Assembly: GCF_001425265.1 (NCBI RefSeq)
Contig: NZ_LMEC01000001.1
Location: 392,036 to 456,035 of the forward strand
DNA: 64,000 bases
Reading direction: 5' to 3'
Source: Massilia sp. Root418
GTDB taxonomy: Bacteria > Pseudomonadota > Gammaproteobacteria > Burkholderiales > Burkholderiaceae_D
Shown here: in pieces, positions 30,799 to 40,088 of the stretch
Numbering within the stretch: the stretch's first letter is position 1
Layout: every line of letters starts with the position of its first letter
Program-made: the position numbers and the translations under genes
The notes under the pieces: generated by a model
What the model was told of the DNA's origin: nothing
Databases searched by the model: none
Seen by the model: the letters and a program-made list of their open reading frames with translations, nothing else

Positions 30799-31466
30799 CC
30801 CCGGTCTTCCAGCACGTAGCCCATGCTGCGGATGGTGTGGATCAGCTTGGCGGTATAGGGATCGTCGATTTTTGCGCGCAGCCGGCGCACCGCCACGTCG
30901 ACCACATTGGTATCGCTGTCGAAATTCATGTCCCAGACCTGGGATGCGATCAGCTGCCGGGACAGCACTTGCCCAACACGCCTGGACAGCAAATGTAGCA
31001 GCGCGAATTCTTTGGCCGTCAGGTCGATGCGCTGGCCGGCGCGGGTCACGCGGCGCTTGGGCACGTCGATCTCCAGGTCGGCGATCTGCAGCATTTCCGG
31101 CTCCTTGATGGGGCCACGGCGCAGCAAGGTTCGAATCCGGATGAGCAGCTCTGCGAATGCGAAGGGCTTGACCAGATAGTCGTCGGCGCCCAGTTCCAGT
31201 CCCTTGATGCGGTCGTTCAGTGCGTCGCGTGCGGTCAGGAATAGCACGGGCACGCCGACCGTCTTGCGAAGTTCGGTCACCAGCTGCCAGCCATCCATGC
31301 CGGGCAACATCACGTCGAGAACGATAAGATCGTACTGGTTGCTGGTAGCAGCGTGCAGCCCCTCCACGCCGGTCGTGGTCCAATCGACAACAAAACCTGA
31401 CTCCGTCAAGCCTTTCCGGATGTACTCCCCGGCCTTCAATTCATCCTCTACCACCAGCAAACGCAT
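30795..31466 (-). CDS. cusR: CusR-type OmpR-family response regulator, 223 aa
   Basis: Receiver domain with Asp51 (VLDVMLPG) and Lys (LVKPFAF), and a C-terminal OmpR winged helix ([27 protein letters not shown]). Start ATG 31466 has AAGGA 6 bases upstream. It heads a run of minus-strand copper genes to 20617. A CusR-box-like dyad lies 92 bases upstream. Confidence 0.93.
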   Translation of the reverse strand: MRLLVVEDELKAGEYIRKGLTESGFVVDWTTTGVEGLHAATSNQYDLIVLDVMLPGMDGWQLVTELRKTVGVPVLFLTARDALNDRIKGLELGADDYLVKPFAFAELLIRIRTLLRRGPIKEPEMLQIADLEIDVPKRRVTRAGQRIDLTAKEFALLHLLSRRVGQVLSRQLIASQVWDMNFDSDTNVVDVAVRRLRAKIDDPYTAKLIHTIRSMGYVLEDRG

Positions 31467-31557
31467 ACCATTCCTTTGCAATCACCCATCCGGGCGGCTC
31501 ACCGCCGTCGCGGTGGTCAGTGTACCGCAGCAAAGTGACGCGAGAATGGCGCAAAGA

Positions 31558-31571
31558 TTACAGCTTTGTCA
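31558..31571. promoter_or_regulatory. CusR-box-like dyad upstream of cusR
   Basis: TTACA-GCTT-TGTCA, one mismatch from TGACA-N4-TGTCA, the core of the E. coli CusR box. It suggests autoregulation of cusRS. Confidence 0.5.
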
Positions 31572-31613
31572 GAAATCTGCTGCCGGCCCGTCAGATGCGG
31601 CTGCTTGCATCCC

Positions 31614-31745
31614 CTATTTTGCAAACTTCTCGTCGAACGCCCGAGCGCGTTCGGCGGACGCATTCTTGTCGTGGCGATCAAGCGCCAGGTAGCCTACGAC
31701 GGCAGCCAGCAAAATGGCGATGACCGCAACCAGGATTTTTCGCAT
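31614..31745 (-). CDS. Small single-helix membrane protein, 43 aa
   Basis: MRKILVAVIAILLAAVVGYLAL forms one transmembrane helix, followed by a charged tail ending DEKFAK. ATG 31745 has GAGG 7 bases upstream. Its frame stays open upstream to 31976, including a CFACH (c-type haem-like) string without other cytochrome features. Unknown function; may not be a real gene. Confidence 0.4.
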   Translation of the reverse strand: MRKILVAVIAILLAAVVGYLALDRHDKNASAERARAFDEKFAK

Positions 31746-32137
31746 TACAAACCTCACAGGAATATTGGAGTCGGGATCCGCATGCAGCTTGGTAGTGTGG
31801 CATGCAAAACACGTATCGATCATCCGCCCCTTCAGGCCAAGCGGTTTGATGGCACACAAGCTTGACCCCCCTTTTTTGTTTGCGATCCTCGACGTAGCAA
31901 TCATCGATAGTTCCCAGGTTTTTGCGCTAAGCGGAACTAAACGTTGCTGAACGCCGCAAGCGAACAAAGGCGGCAAAGTTCTGGGAACGCCCAGTGTGCG
32001 GTATCACAATTTTAGTAAGTACTAGCGCGCTCTAGCAGGTTTTAGCAGGAAGTAGCAGAGCTTAGTAACCCCGCTATTTTTGAATGCCCCCAAGCCTAAG
32101 GCATACACAGCACGCGACTGCCTGCCACGTGGCGCCG
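31746..32137. other. Intergenic region of about 390 bases
   Basis: No convincing gene. It holds a poly-purine/pyrimidine stretch near 31862-31880 and the 10-base-periodic TAG array at 32013-32065. Confidence 0.5.
32013..32065. repeat. Six TAG triplets at exact 10-base spacing
   Basis: TAG at 32013, 32023, 32033, 32043, 32053 and 32063. The surrounding units are similar (TTTAGTAAGT, ACTAGCGCGC, TCTAGCAGGT, TTTAGCAGGA, AGTAGCAGAG, CTTAGTAACC). One helical turn per unit. Lies just downstream of the pectinesterase gene. Confidence 0.65.
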
Positions 32138-33775
32138 TCAAGGGACCGGGTTCCACCCTGCTCCGTTGTTCCAGGCTTGGAACACCTCGGCGCGGGTGTC
32201 CAAGCCCGAGAGGCTGATCCCGGTCGAGGAGACGGTGGTGTCGCGCCCGCCCAGGTTCAGCGCGGCCCCACTGATATCCATGCTGCCGCGCTCGCGCCAG
32301 CCCGAAATAGCCGAGGGAGTGGATGGCGTGGGCGCTGGCGTGGCCTGCCAGCCGGCGGCGCGGATGTGCGTGCCCATCTTCGTATTGATGTAGGCGATAT
32401 TGTCGCAGCCGACATTGGCGTTGCCCAGGCTGCCCGTGGTGGTTTTCGTGGTGCAGTAGGTGGGCGGCGCCAGGCCGCCGAAACGGGCCAGCCATGTGCT
32501 GCCCGCCGGCACGGCGGCGTCGGCCGTCAGCTTACTGTTCAAGATCACGAAGCCCGGGTAGCCGTAGGCCGCGCGCGACTGGAAGATGTAGCCGCCCGAG
32601 CTGGCGTTGGTGGCGTCCGCGATGGTGCGCAGCTCGCTTTGCTCGAACAGGGCGGCGTACGGCGAACCCCAGATGAAGTCCACGTCGCCGGCGATGTAGG
32701 AATTGTAGAACCACGACCAGCCCTTGAGCAGCAGGGTGTCCTGCGCGCTCGTGAAGTTCATCGCGGTGGCGCTCAGGCGGCTGCCGTTCAGCGAGGCGCT
32801 GTTGAAGTACATGGCTTCCGCCTGGTTGTTCCAGCCGCTCTTCTTTGGATGGGCATTGGACAAGGTGAAGTTGCTCAGCTTGAGCTGGTCGGTGCTCTCC
32901 GCCAGGAACACGTTGCGGCCGCCGCCCAGATAGCGGCGGGTGCCCGCGTTCGGGCCTGCGCCCAGCAAGCTGGTGCCGGCCGACGCGGTGGCGCCGCCGG
33001 TGCCGGGGTTGAAGGAGTCCGAATTGTCGTAGGAGACGATGACGCCGCTGCGGCTCTCGCCCGTGATGGTGAGGTTGTTTACGTTGCGCAGGAATAGCAG
33101 CTCCCGGTAGTTGCCGTTCTTGATCGTGATCGACTTGGCCGCGCCGGCGCTGGCGCAGGCGGTGCAGCCGTTGCGCATGATCCAGTTCAGCGCACCCTGG
33201 ACGGAGCGGAAGTCGGCCGGCCCGTCGTCGTCCACGGTTACCGAGGTGGCCGAGGCAGGCGCCGCCTTGGTCCTGAAGGTCCACGCATTGGTGCCGGTCA
33301 CGCCCGCAAAGGCACTGCCGCCCACGCTGCCGTTCAAGACCCCGTTGTCGATGTTCACTGCGTAGTCGGTATTCGGCTGCAGCACGCCATCGTGCAGCTT
33401 GATGCTGGCGGTGTTGCCGCTGATGACCACCGGCCGGTAGTACACGAAGCGCCACAGGTTGAGCGAGGGTACGCCAGCGCCTAGCTTGTCGATCTCGGTG
33501 TTCCTGGCCTGGTACAGGGTCTGGGTCTCGCCGCCCGCCTTGGAGACGGCGTCGCTGACGTCTACCGTGTCGACCAGGGTGCCGTCCGTCTTGTACACCC
33601 TGATCCTGCCCGCAGTGCCGAGGGATGGCGCGCCGTCGAACGTGATCTGCAGGCGCGTGTCGCTGTAGGCGGCGGTTTCCCCATTATCGGGCAGGAAGGG
33701 GCCGGCGCAGGCGCCGGGAGAAACCATCGCGGCCAGCGCCGCGCCTGTGATCAGACTCGCCAATTTCGGGTGCAT
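32138..33775 (-). CDS. Secreted CE8 pectinesterase, 545 aa
   Basis: Demethylates pectin (homogalacturonan methyl esters). Signal peptide MHPKLASLITGAALAAMVSPGACA, an N-terminal Ig-like region (about 25-170), then a parallel beta-helix with VDDDGPADFRSVQGAL, TSAQDTLLLKGWSWFYNSYI (QDT) and GDVDFIWGSPYALF-type active-site Asp. FIWG replaces the usual FIFG, as in many bacterial members. The C terminus YINTKMGTHIRAAGW is the normal CE8 end, followed by a short tail. Confidence 0.92.
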   Translation of the reverse strand: MHPKLASLITGAALAAMVSPGACAGPFLPDNGETAAYSDTRLQITFDGAPSLGTAGRIRVYKTDGTLVDTVDVSDAVSKAGGETQTLYQARNTEIDKLGAGVPSLNLWRFVYYRPVVISGNTASIKLHDGVLQPNTDYAVNIDNGVLNGSVGGSAFAGVTGTNAWTFRTKAAPASATSVTVDDDGPADFRSVQGALNWIMRNGCTACASAGAAKSITIKNGNYRELLFLRNVNNLTITGESRSGVIVSYDNSDSFNPGTGGATASAGTSLLGAGPNAGTRRYLGGGRNVFLAESTDQLKLSNFTLSNAHPKKSGWNNQAEAMYFNSASLNGSRLSATAMNFTSAQDTLLLKGWSWFYNSYIAGDVDFIWGSPYAALFEQSELRTIADATNASSGGYIFQSRAAYGYPGFVILNSKLTADAAVPAGSTWLARFGGLAPPTYCTTKTTTGSLGNANVGCDNIAYINTKMGTHIRAAGWQATPAPTPSTPSAISGWRERGSMDISGAALNLGGRDTTVSSTGISLSGLDTRAEVFQAWNNGAGWNPVP

Positions 33776-33958
33776 GAACGTCTCCTGTTTTCAGTGTTGG
33801 TGGCCTCGATGTGCCGGCACGATACTAGCACGCTGGTCCGGCCAAAACTATAATTGGTCAAGCCAAACGGAAGTGCCCGGCCGCCGGCATTGCATCGGTA
33901 CGCTTGTGCTCGTACACTGGGATGTATAGGGCAATACAGCCCGGTTTGGGGAGTGAAC

Positions 33959-34702
33959 ATGCTTCGCCTGCTGTTGGGCGTTGTGCTGGCGTGCCTGGCT
34001 GCCACCACAAGCGCCGCCACCACGGTCACCTGCGTCACGGAGGAAAACCGGCCGGTCAATTTTTGGGACAACGGCAAGGTCACCGGCTTCAGTACCGAAG
34101 TCGTGGAAGCCGTCCTCAAGGAAATCGACGTGCAGGCCACCTTCCAGATCATGCCTTGGGCGCGCGCCTACGCGACCACCCTGCATACGGAAAACGTGCT
34201 GATCTTTTCCATCATGCGCACGGCCGAGCGCGAACACCTGTTCAAATGGGTGGGCGTGGTCTCGCCGCCGGACAGCTCCTATCTGTTCGCCCTGCGCCAC
34301 CGCAAGTTGAAACTGGGCGACCTGGACGACGCGCGCCATTACAAGATCGGCACCATCAATGGCGACGCGCGCGAGCAGTACCTCGAGTCGAAAGGCTTCG
34401 TGAAGGGGCTTCAGCTGCACGGCAACGCGGTGCCGAAAACCACTTATGAGAAGCTGAAGCTGGGCCGCATCGACCTGTGGGCCATGAGCGAGATGGTGGC
34501 GCTGGACATCGTGCGGCGCGAGGGAGCCGATCCGGCCCAGGTGCTGGTGCGCGCGCTCCAGCTTACCGAATTGGGCAGCGGCGGCAGCTATATGGCGTTC
34601 GGCCCGAAAACCGACGACCACCTGGTCGAGCGCTTCCGCAAGGGGCTGGAGGCGGTCAAGGCCAACGGAACCTTTGCTGCCTTGCAGAAGAAGTGGTTCT
34701 AG
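33959..34702 (+). CDS. Periplasmic solute-binding protein family 3, 247 aa
   Basis: Signal peptide MLRLLLGVVLACLAATTSA, then a class-3 extracellular solute-binding fold (NRPVNFWDNGKVTGFSTEVV, QIMPWARAYATTL, YKIGTINGDAREQYLE). Start ATG 33959 has GGGGAG 6 bases upstream. No ABC permease or ATPase is adjacent, so it may be a stand-alone sensor-like protein, as is common in Oxalobacteraceae. Confidence 0.82.
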   Translation: MLRLLLGVVLACLAATTSAATTVTCVTEENRPVNFWDNGKVTGFSTEVVEAVLKEIDVQATFQIMPWARAYATTLHTENVLIFSIMRTAEREHLFKWVGVVSPPDSSYLFALRHRKLKLGDLDDARHYKIGTINGDAREQYLESKGFVKGLQLHGNAVPKTTYEKLKLGRIDLWAMSEMVALDIVRREGADPAQVLVRALQLTELGSGGSYMAFGPKTDDHLVERFRKGLEAVKANGTFAALQKKWF

Positions 34703-34709
34703 AAGAGCT

Positions 34710-35039
34710 TCAGTCCATATGGAACACCGGCTGCATCATGGCCCAGTGTTCGCCGTCGGCCCGGCTGGTGAGCGGGACCTGGCAAGGCGCGCAGAAGGTC
34801 CACCAGCGCCGGGTTTCCGGGTCGGCCGCCACCTTGCGCATGTCCGCGTCGAAGTCGCTGCCGTGGTATTCCCAATATCCGAACAGCAGGTTCTCCGGCT
34901 CGCGCAGGAAGATGGTGTAGTTGCGCACCTTGGCCGCGGCCAGCGTGGCCAGCACCTGCGGCCATACCGCGGCGTGCAAGGCCTTGTATTCTTCGATCCT
35001 GGCGGGTTCGATGCCGATTACCATGCCCATGCGTTCCAT
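34710..35039 (-). CDS. RhaM-family sugar mutarotase (probably L-fucose/L-rhamnose type), 109 aa
   Basis: RIEEYKALHAAVWPQVL, NYTIFLREPENLLFGYWEY and RRWWTF match the L-rhamnose mutarotase family (about 104 aa). It interconverts alpha and beta pyranoses. The neighbouring genes point to L-fucose rather than rhamnose as substrate. It is divergent from the GntR gene at 35161. Confidence 0.88.
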   Translation of the reverse strand: MERMGMVIGIEPARIEEYKALHAAVWPQVLATLAAAKVRNYTIFLREPENLLFGYWEYHGSDFDADMRKVAADPETRRWWTFCAPCQVPLTSRADGEHWAMMQPVFHMD

Positions 35040-35160
35040 ATTCCGTCCTTCTCCTGTCTATAAAAAATGCGCTGCGGCCCAGTGCGGGCGGCCGCCGAAA
35101 TGTATGTGATATATTGTAGCCATTCCGCAACTTGCCGCCACGGCGGCCCGCTACCAACAC

Positions 35161-36096
35161 ATGGCCAAACTCCCCATCACGACACGGCGCAGCATCAACC
35201 TGCTGCTGGATCACGCCGCCAGGAACATGCAAGTTGGCGACGCCCTGCCCACCGAAATGCGGATGGCCGAGATCGTGGAGAGCAGCCGCACCGCCGTGCG
35301 CAGCGCCCTCGCCTACCTGGCAGAGCACGGACTGATCGCGGGCATGAAGGAGCGCCATCTGCTGCGCAAGCCCAGGCCGGACGACTACTTCGACGTGTCC
35401 GAACTGCACAGCGCCACGGAAAAGCTGCAACAGGTGCTGATGGAGCGCATCTACGAGCGCGACCTGCCGCCGGGCGCGGAATTCACCGAAGTGGAACTGT
35501 CGCGCGCGGCCGGGGTGAGCACCATTGCCGTGCGCGAATTCCTGATCGGCTTTTCGCGCAACGGCCTGATCGAAAAAAATCCGCGCGGCGGCTGGCGCCT
35601 GTGCGCCTTCGACACCAAATATGCCGAGGAGCTGGGCGAGGTGCGCGAAATGTTCGAGCTGAAAGCCATTGAACGCATCGCCACGCTGGCGCCGGACGAC
35701 CCGGTGTTCAGCCGCCTGCGCGACCTGCTGGCGCGCCATGAGGCGCTGGGCAGGGAGCCGGCCGAGAGCCACGCTGAATTTCCGGCCCTGGACCGCGAGT
35801 TCCACACTTTCCTGATCGGGCTGCTGGACAACCGCTTCGCGGAAGGCCTGAACGACGTGGTCTCCATGGTCTACCACTACCACTACCAGTGGGACAAGCG
35901 CGACGAAATTCCGCGCAACCAGTACGCGGTGCAGGAGCACCTGGCCATCCTGCGGCCGCTGGCCAAGGGCGATATTGCGGCCGCGCTGGCAGCCATGCGC
36001 ACTCATTTGCGTTCCTCCCGTTCCACCATGCTCAGCGCGCTGCGGCTGCGGGAAAATCAGGCGTTCAACGTGATGAAGCCGCCGTCAATCGGATAG
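35161..36096 (+). CDS. GntR-family regulator with two winged-helix domains, 311 aa
   Basis: Two DNA-binding regions: residues 1-70 (LPTEMRMAEIVESSRTAVRSALAYL) and about 88-155 (FTEVELSRAAGVSTIAVREFLIGF), followed by a helical FCD-like effector domain (FHTFLIGLLDNRF, EHLAILRPLAKGDIAAAL). Likely controls the adjacent fucose genes. It converges on the SDR gene with a 40-base overlap. Confidence 0.85.
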   Translation: MAKLPITTRRSINLLLDHAARNMQVGDALPTEMRMAEIVESSRTAVRSALAYLAEHGLIAGMKERHLLRKPRPDDYFDVSELHSATEKLQQVLMERIYERDLPPGAEFTEVELSRAAGVSTIAVREFLIGFSRNGLIEKNPRGGWRLCAFDTKYAEELGEVREMFELKAIERIATLAPDDPVFSRLRDLLARHEALGREPAESHAEFPALDREFHTFLIGLLDNRFAEGLNDVVSMVYHYHYQWDKRDEIPRNQYAVQEHLAILRPLAKGDIAAALAAMRTHLRSSRSTMLSALRLRENQAFNVMKPPSIG

Positions 36097-36821
36097 TCGC
36101 TACCCGTGATGAAGGACGCTTCGTCGCTGCACAGGTACAAGGCAAGCGCGGCCACCTCCTCGGGCCGCGCCATGCGGCCTATCGGCTGCGTCTTCGACAG
36201 GCGCTCGAACATCTCCGCTTCCCGGCCCGGATAGTTCCGGGCCAGGAAGCCGTCCACGAACGGCGTGTGCACGCGGCCGGGCGAGATGGAGTTGCAGCGT
36301 ATCCGGTCCTCCAGATAGTCCTTCGCCACCGACAGGGTCATGGCCATGATGGCGCCTTTTGCGGCGGAATAGGCAAAGCGCTCGGGCACCGCCACCCACG
36401 CCGCCACCGAGGCCATGTTCAGGATCACGCCGCCGCCGTTGTGCCGCAAACGCGGAATGGCCGCGTGCAGGCAGTTGTAGGCCCCCTTCACGTTCACGGC
36501 CATCACCCGGTCGAAGTCCTCTTCGGCCGTGTTGTCCGCCTTGCCGACATGCGCCACGCCGGCATTGTTGATCAAGATGTCGATGGGGCCGATGGCAGCG
36601 AAGCTGGCATGCACCAGCTCCTGGCGGGTCACGTCGCAGGGATGGGCGGCGGCCTGGCCGCCCTGCTCCCGGATTTCGGCGGCCACTGCCGCGCACGCGG
36701 CCTCGCCGATGTCCAGGATGTGCACGGCCGCGCCGCAGCGCGCAAACAGCAAGGCCGTGGCCCTGCCGATCCCGCTGCCGCCGCCGGTGATGACGGCCTT
36801 TTTGCCCTTCAGTTCAAACAT
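36057..36821 (-). CDS. SDR dehydrogenase, probable 2-keto-3-deoxy-L-fuconate dehydrogenase, 254 aa
   Basis: Classical short-chain dehydrogenase: NAD motif TGGGSGIGRA, NNAG, catalytic Ser and YSAAK, and SPGRVHTPFVDGFLA. In oxidative L-fucose pathways this family oxidises 2-keto-3-deoxy-L-fuconate to the 2,4-diketo acid. Last gene of the minus-strand operon; overlaps the fucP start by 8 bases. Confidence 0.82.
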   Translation of the reverse strand: MFELKGKKAVITGGGSGIGRATALLFARCGAAVHILDIGEAACAAVAAEIREQGGQAAAHPCDVTRQELVHASFAAIGPIDILINNAGVAHVGKADNTAEEDFDRVMAVNVKGAYNCLHAAIPRLRHNGGGVILNMASVAAWVAVPERFAYSAAKGAIMAMTLSVAKDYLEDRIRCNSISPGRVHTPFVDGFLARNYPGREAEMFERLSKTQPIGRMARPEEVAALALYLCSDEASFITGSDYPIDGGFITLNA

Positions 36822-38121
36822 GGTTCAGTGCTCCCTGTGGATGCGGCGCCGCTGCCGGCAGCGCTTCCTTCAGCGTGGCCCGGGCAAACCAGGCGATCAC
36901 GAGGAAGCACAGCAGCGGCGCGGCGTAGCCGTACTGCAGATTGTGGGTGGCGTCGCTGATGGCCCCGAACAGCAGCGGCAGCACCGCGCCGCCGACGATG
37001 GACATGATGATCAAGCTGCTGCCCATTTCGGTATCGCCGCCCGCCCCGCTGATCCCGAGCGAGAATATGGTGGGGAACATGATGGACATGAAGAAGGCAA
37101 TGCCGATCACTGCCGCCAGGCTGGCGAACCCGCTGGCGAACATCGCCACCGCGCACAGCGCCACGCTGCCCAGCGCATAGGCCAGCAGCAGGCGCGCAGG
37201 CACAATGTATTTCATCAGCCAGGTGCCGGCGAAGCGGCCGGTCACGAACGCGCTGCCGCAGCCCCAGCCAAGGTAGTCCGCCGCCGCGATCTGCGATACG
37301 CCGGCCGCCCTGGACGCGTACAGGATGAAGAAGCTGAACACGCACACTTGCGCGCCCACATAGAAGAACTGCGCGACTACGGCGCGCCGGATCGGCGCCC
37401 GTTGCAACGCCCGCTGGATCGCCCCGGCCGCCGCGGCGGCATGGGCGGCGCGGGAGGGCGACTCCGAAACCGCCGGCAGCTTGAGGAAGTAAAACACCAG
37501 CGCAATGGCCATGATTACCAGCGCAATGGCCAGGTATGGCCCCTTGACGCTGGCCGCTTCCGCCGCCAGCACGGCCTGGCGCGCGTTCTCGGACATGGAC
37601 TGCAGCTGCGCCTCGGTGGTGCCGTCAACCAGGATCAGGCGGGCCCCGGCGATAGGCGCCAGCGTGGCAGCCAGGCCGTTGAAGGACTGCGCCAGGTTCA
37701 GGCGCCGGGTGGCGTGCTCGGGCCTGCCCAGCAGCGTGATATAGGGATTGGCCGCCGTCTCCAGCACGGTCAGCCCGCAGGCGATGATGAACAGCGCACC
37801 CAGGAAGTACACGTAGCGCTGGGTGTCGGCGGCCGGTATGAACAGCAGTGCGCCGACGGCAAACAGCGCCAGGCCGCACAGCATGGCGTTCTTGTAGCCT
37901 GCCTTGCGGATCAGCAGTCCGGCCGGCAGCGCCATCACGAAGTAGGCGATGAAGACGGCCGAATCCACCAGCGCCGCCTGCAGCACGGTCAGGCTGAACG
38001 ATTTGCGCAGGTGCGGTATCAGTATCGGGTCCAGGTTATGGACGAAGCCCCACATGAAAAACAGGGAGGTGATCATCACAAAGGCGAACTTGTAGGTTTG
38101 CCGGGTGGTCTGCTCGGTCAT
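36814..38121 (-). CDS. fucP: FucP-type L-fucose:proton symporter (MFS), 435 aa
   Basis: Twelve-helix major facilitator transporter. SLFFMWGFVHNLDPILIPHL at the first helix and LETAANPYITLLG (with the conserved Glu near 120-135) are FucP hallmarks. Imports L-fucose, and the family also accepts L-galactose and D-arabinose. It sits between the FAH-hydrolase and SDR genes of the same operon. Confidence 0.88.
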   Translation of the reverse strand: MTEQTTRQTYKFAFVMITSLFFMWGFVHNLDPILIPHLRKSFSLTVLQAALVDSAVFIAYFVMALPAGLLIRKAGYKNAMLCGLALFAVGALLFIPAADTQRYVYFLGALFIIACGLTVLETAANPYITLLGRPEHATRRLNLAQSFNGLAATLAPIAGARLILVDGTTEAQLQSMSENARQAVLAAEAASVKGPYLAIALVIMAIALVFYFLKLPAVSESPSRAAHAAAAAGAIQRALQRAPIRRAVVAQFFYVGAQVCVFSFFILYASRAAGVSQIAAADYLGWGCGSAFVTGRFAGTWLMKYIVPARLLLAYALGSVALCAVAMFASGFASLAAVIGIAFFMSIMFPTIFSLGISGAGGDTEMGSSLIIMSIVGGAVLPLLFGAISDATHNLQYGYAAPLLCFLVIAWFARATLKEALPAAAPHPQGALNHV

Positions 38122-38173
38122 TGCTTGGTGTCTCCATGTACGGCGCTTATTTATATTTTTTGCGCCTTCGTCG

Positions 38174-39040
38174 TCAGCCGTCGATCAGCTCCGGATTCCA
38201 CGCGTGGACGGTCTGGTTCTGCTGGCCCAGGCCGTCGATGCCCAGCGCCATCCGGTCGCCCGGGCGCAGGTACACGGGTTCCGGCTTCTGTCCCAGGCCC
38301 ACGCCGGGCGGAGTGCCGGTGCTGATCACGTCGCCCGGGTTGAGCGTCATGAAGCGGCTGATGTAGCTGACCAGGTGCGCCACGGTAAACACCATGGTGC
38401 GCGTGTTGCCGGTCTGGTAGCGCTTGCCGTTCACGTCCAGCCACATGCCCAGGTTCTGCGGGTCCGGCACTTCGTCCGCCGTCACCAGCCAGGGGCCGAC
38501 CGGGCCGAAGGTATCGCAGCCCTTGCCCTTGTCCCACTGGCCGCCGCGTTCCAGCTGGTATTCGCGCTCGGACAAGTCGTTGACCACGCAATAGCCGGCC
38601 ACGTGGTCCAGCGCGTCCTCGATCTCCACGTAGCGTGCGCGGGTGCCGATCACCACGCCCAGTTCCACTTCCCAGTCGCTTTTCACGGAACCGCGCGGCA
38701 GCACCACCGGGTCGTTGCAGCCAATGATGGCGCTGGTGGCCTTGGTGAACAGCACCGGCTCGGACGGCACGTCCATGCCGGATTCGGCAGCGTGGTCGGA
38801 ATAGTTCAAGCCCACGCAAATCAGCTTGCCGATATCGGCCACGATGGGTGCGAAGCGCACCGGTTCGGCCACCAGCGGCAGCTGTGCGGGATCGATCGAG
38901 GCCAGGCGGTCCAGGCTGGCCCGGCCCAGGTGGGCCGAGGTCAGGTCCGGCAGCACGCCGGACAGATCGCGCACCATGCCGTTGGCGTCGCACATGCCGG
39001 GTTTTTCGTTGCCCTTAGGGCCAAAGCGTAACAATTTCAT
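38174..39040 (-). CDS. FAH-family hydrolase, probable 2,4-diketo-3-deoxy-L-fuconate hydrolase, 288 aa
   Basis: Fumarylacetoacetate-hydrolase fold: KLICVGLNYSDHAAESG, DWEVELGVVIG (metal Glu), GYCVVNDLSEREYQ, GPWLVTADEV, GDVISTGTPPGVGLG. Expected to cleave the diketo acid to pyruvate and L-lactate, the last step of the L-fucose route. Confidence 0.87.
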   Translation of the reverse strand: MKLLRFGPKGNEKPGMCDANGMVRDLSGVLPDLTSAHLGRASLDRLASIDPAQLPLVAEPVRFAPIVADIGKLICVGLNYSDHAAESGMDVPSEPVLFTKATSAIIGCNDPVVLPRGSVKSDWEVELGVVIGTRARYVEIEDALDHVAGYCVVNDLSEREYQLERGGQWDKGKGCDTFGPVGPWLVTADEVPDPQNLGMWLDVNGKRYQTGNTRTMVFTVAHLVSYISRFMTLNPGDVISTGTPPGVGLGQKPEPVYLRPGDRMALGIDGLGQQNQTVHAWNPELIDG

Positions 39041-39070
39041 CTGCTTCCCTTCAATAAGATGCTGAGTCAG

Positions 39071-40087
39071 TTAAACATATTCATGCGGCAGCGGCGCGCG
39101 CGCATCCACCAGGCCGCGCTGCGCCAGCGCCTGCCACAGCGCCGCCGGGAGCGGCCGCGCAAACCAGGCGGCGTTCTGGCGCAGCTGCGCCGGGCTTTGG
39201 GCGCCCGGAATGCAGGACACCACCGCCGGGTGGGCCATGGGGAATTGCAAGGCGGCCGCCTGCAGCGGCGCATCGTGCTGCCGGCACACCGCTTCGATGG
39301 CCTCGACGCGGGCGACGATGTCCGCCGGCGCGTCTTCATAGTTGAATTTCCTGGTGCCGGCCAGGATGCCGGAATTGAACGGCCCGCCGATCACGATGCC
39401 GACGCCGCGCTGCGCGCAGCGGTCCAGCAGCGGCGCCAGCGCGGCCTGCTCCAGCAGCGTGTAGCGGCCGGCCAGCAGCGTGCAATCGAGGTCGCAGGCT
39501 TCCAGCGCGTCGGCCGCCACCTCCCATTCGTTCACGCCCAGCCCGATGGCGCCCACGCTGCCCTCCCCGCGCAGCCGTTCCAGCGCGCGGAAGCCGCCGC
39601 CGCGCGTCAGCTGTTCCCAGTAGTGCGGGTGCAGCGCCCCATGGGTGACGCGGCCGATGTCGTGCACGTACAGGATGTCCACGCGGTCCATGCCGAGGCG
39701 CCGCAGGCTGTCCTCGTGCGAGCGCAGCACGCCGTCATGGCTGTAGTCGAAGTGCGGCCGGAACGGCAGCGGCTCGGCCCAGCCGGATTCGCCGGGCTGC
39801 ACGCCGGCATCCGCCCGCATCACGCGGCCCACCTTGGTGCTGACCGCGTAGCTGCCGCGCGGCCGGCCGCGCAGGGCCTCGCCCAGGCGGCGCTCCGACA
39901 GCGTGTAGCCGTAGTACGGCGCCGTGTCGAAATAGCGGATGCCAAGGTCCCATGCTGCATCGACGATGGCGCGCGCGTCGGCTTCGCTCACCGCCTGGTA
40001 TAAGCCGCCCAGCTGGGCGCAGCCCAAGCCCAGGCAGCTCAGGGAGATCCCGCTGCGAGGCAGTGGGCGCAGGTCGCTCGCCTGCAT
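39071..40087 (-). CDS. Aldo/keto reductase, probable L-fucose/L-galactose 1-dehydrogenase, 338 aa
   Basis: AKR barrel with the catalytic set Asp (YFDTAPYYG), Tyr, Lys (STKVGR) and His (LYVHDIG). The pattern matches D-threo-aldose 1-dehydrogenases, which oxidise L-fucose and L-galactose to the lactone. Starts one base before the UxaA stop in the same operon. Confidence 0.84.
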   Translation of the reverse strand: MQASDLRPLPRSGISLSCLGLGCAQLGGLYQAVSEADARAIVDAAWDLGIRYFDTAPYYGYTLSERRLGEALRGRPRGSYAVSTKVGRVMRADAGVQPGESGWAEPLPFRPHFDYSHDGVLRSHEDSLRRLGMDRVDILYVHDIGRVTHGALHPHYWEQLTRGGGFRALERLRGEGSVGAIGLGVNEWEVAADALEACDLDCTLLAGRYTLLEQAALAPLLDRCAQRGVGIVIGGPFNSGILAGTRKFNYEDAPADIVARVEAIEAVCRQHDAPLQAAALQFPMAHPAVVSCIPGAQSPAQLRQNAAWFARPLPAALWQALAQRGLVDARAPLPHEYV

Positions 40088-40088
40088 C

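Noticed and set aside
30799..31383. Upstream extension of the cusS frame into cusR
   Set aside because: The frame is open only because of GC bias; ATG 30798 with the ATGA overlap is the normal start.
31746..31976. CFACH string upstream of the 43-aa frame as a c-type cytochrome
   Set aside because: A single CxxCH without signal peptide, distal Met or other cytochrome features; probably chance.
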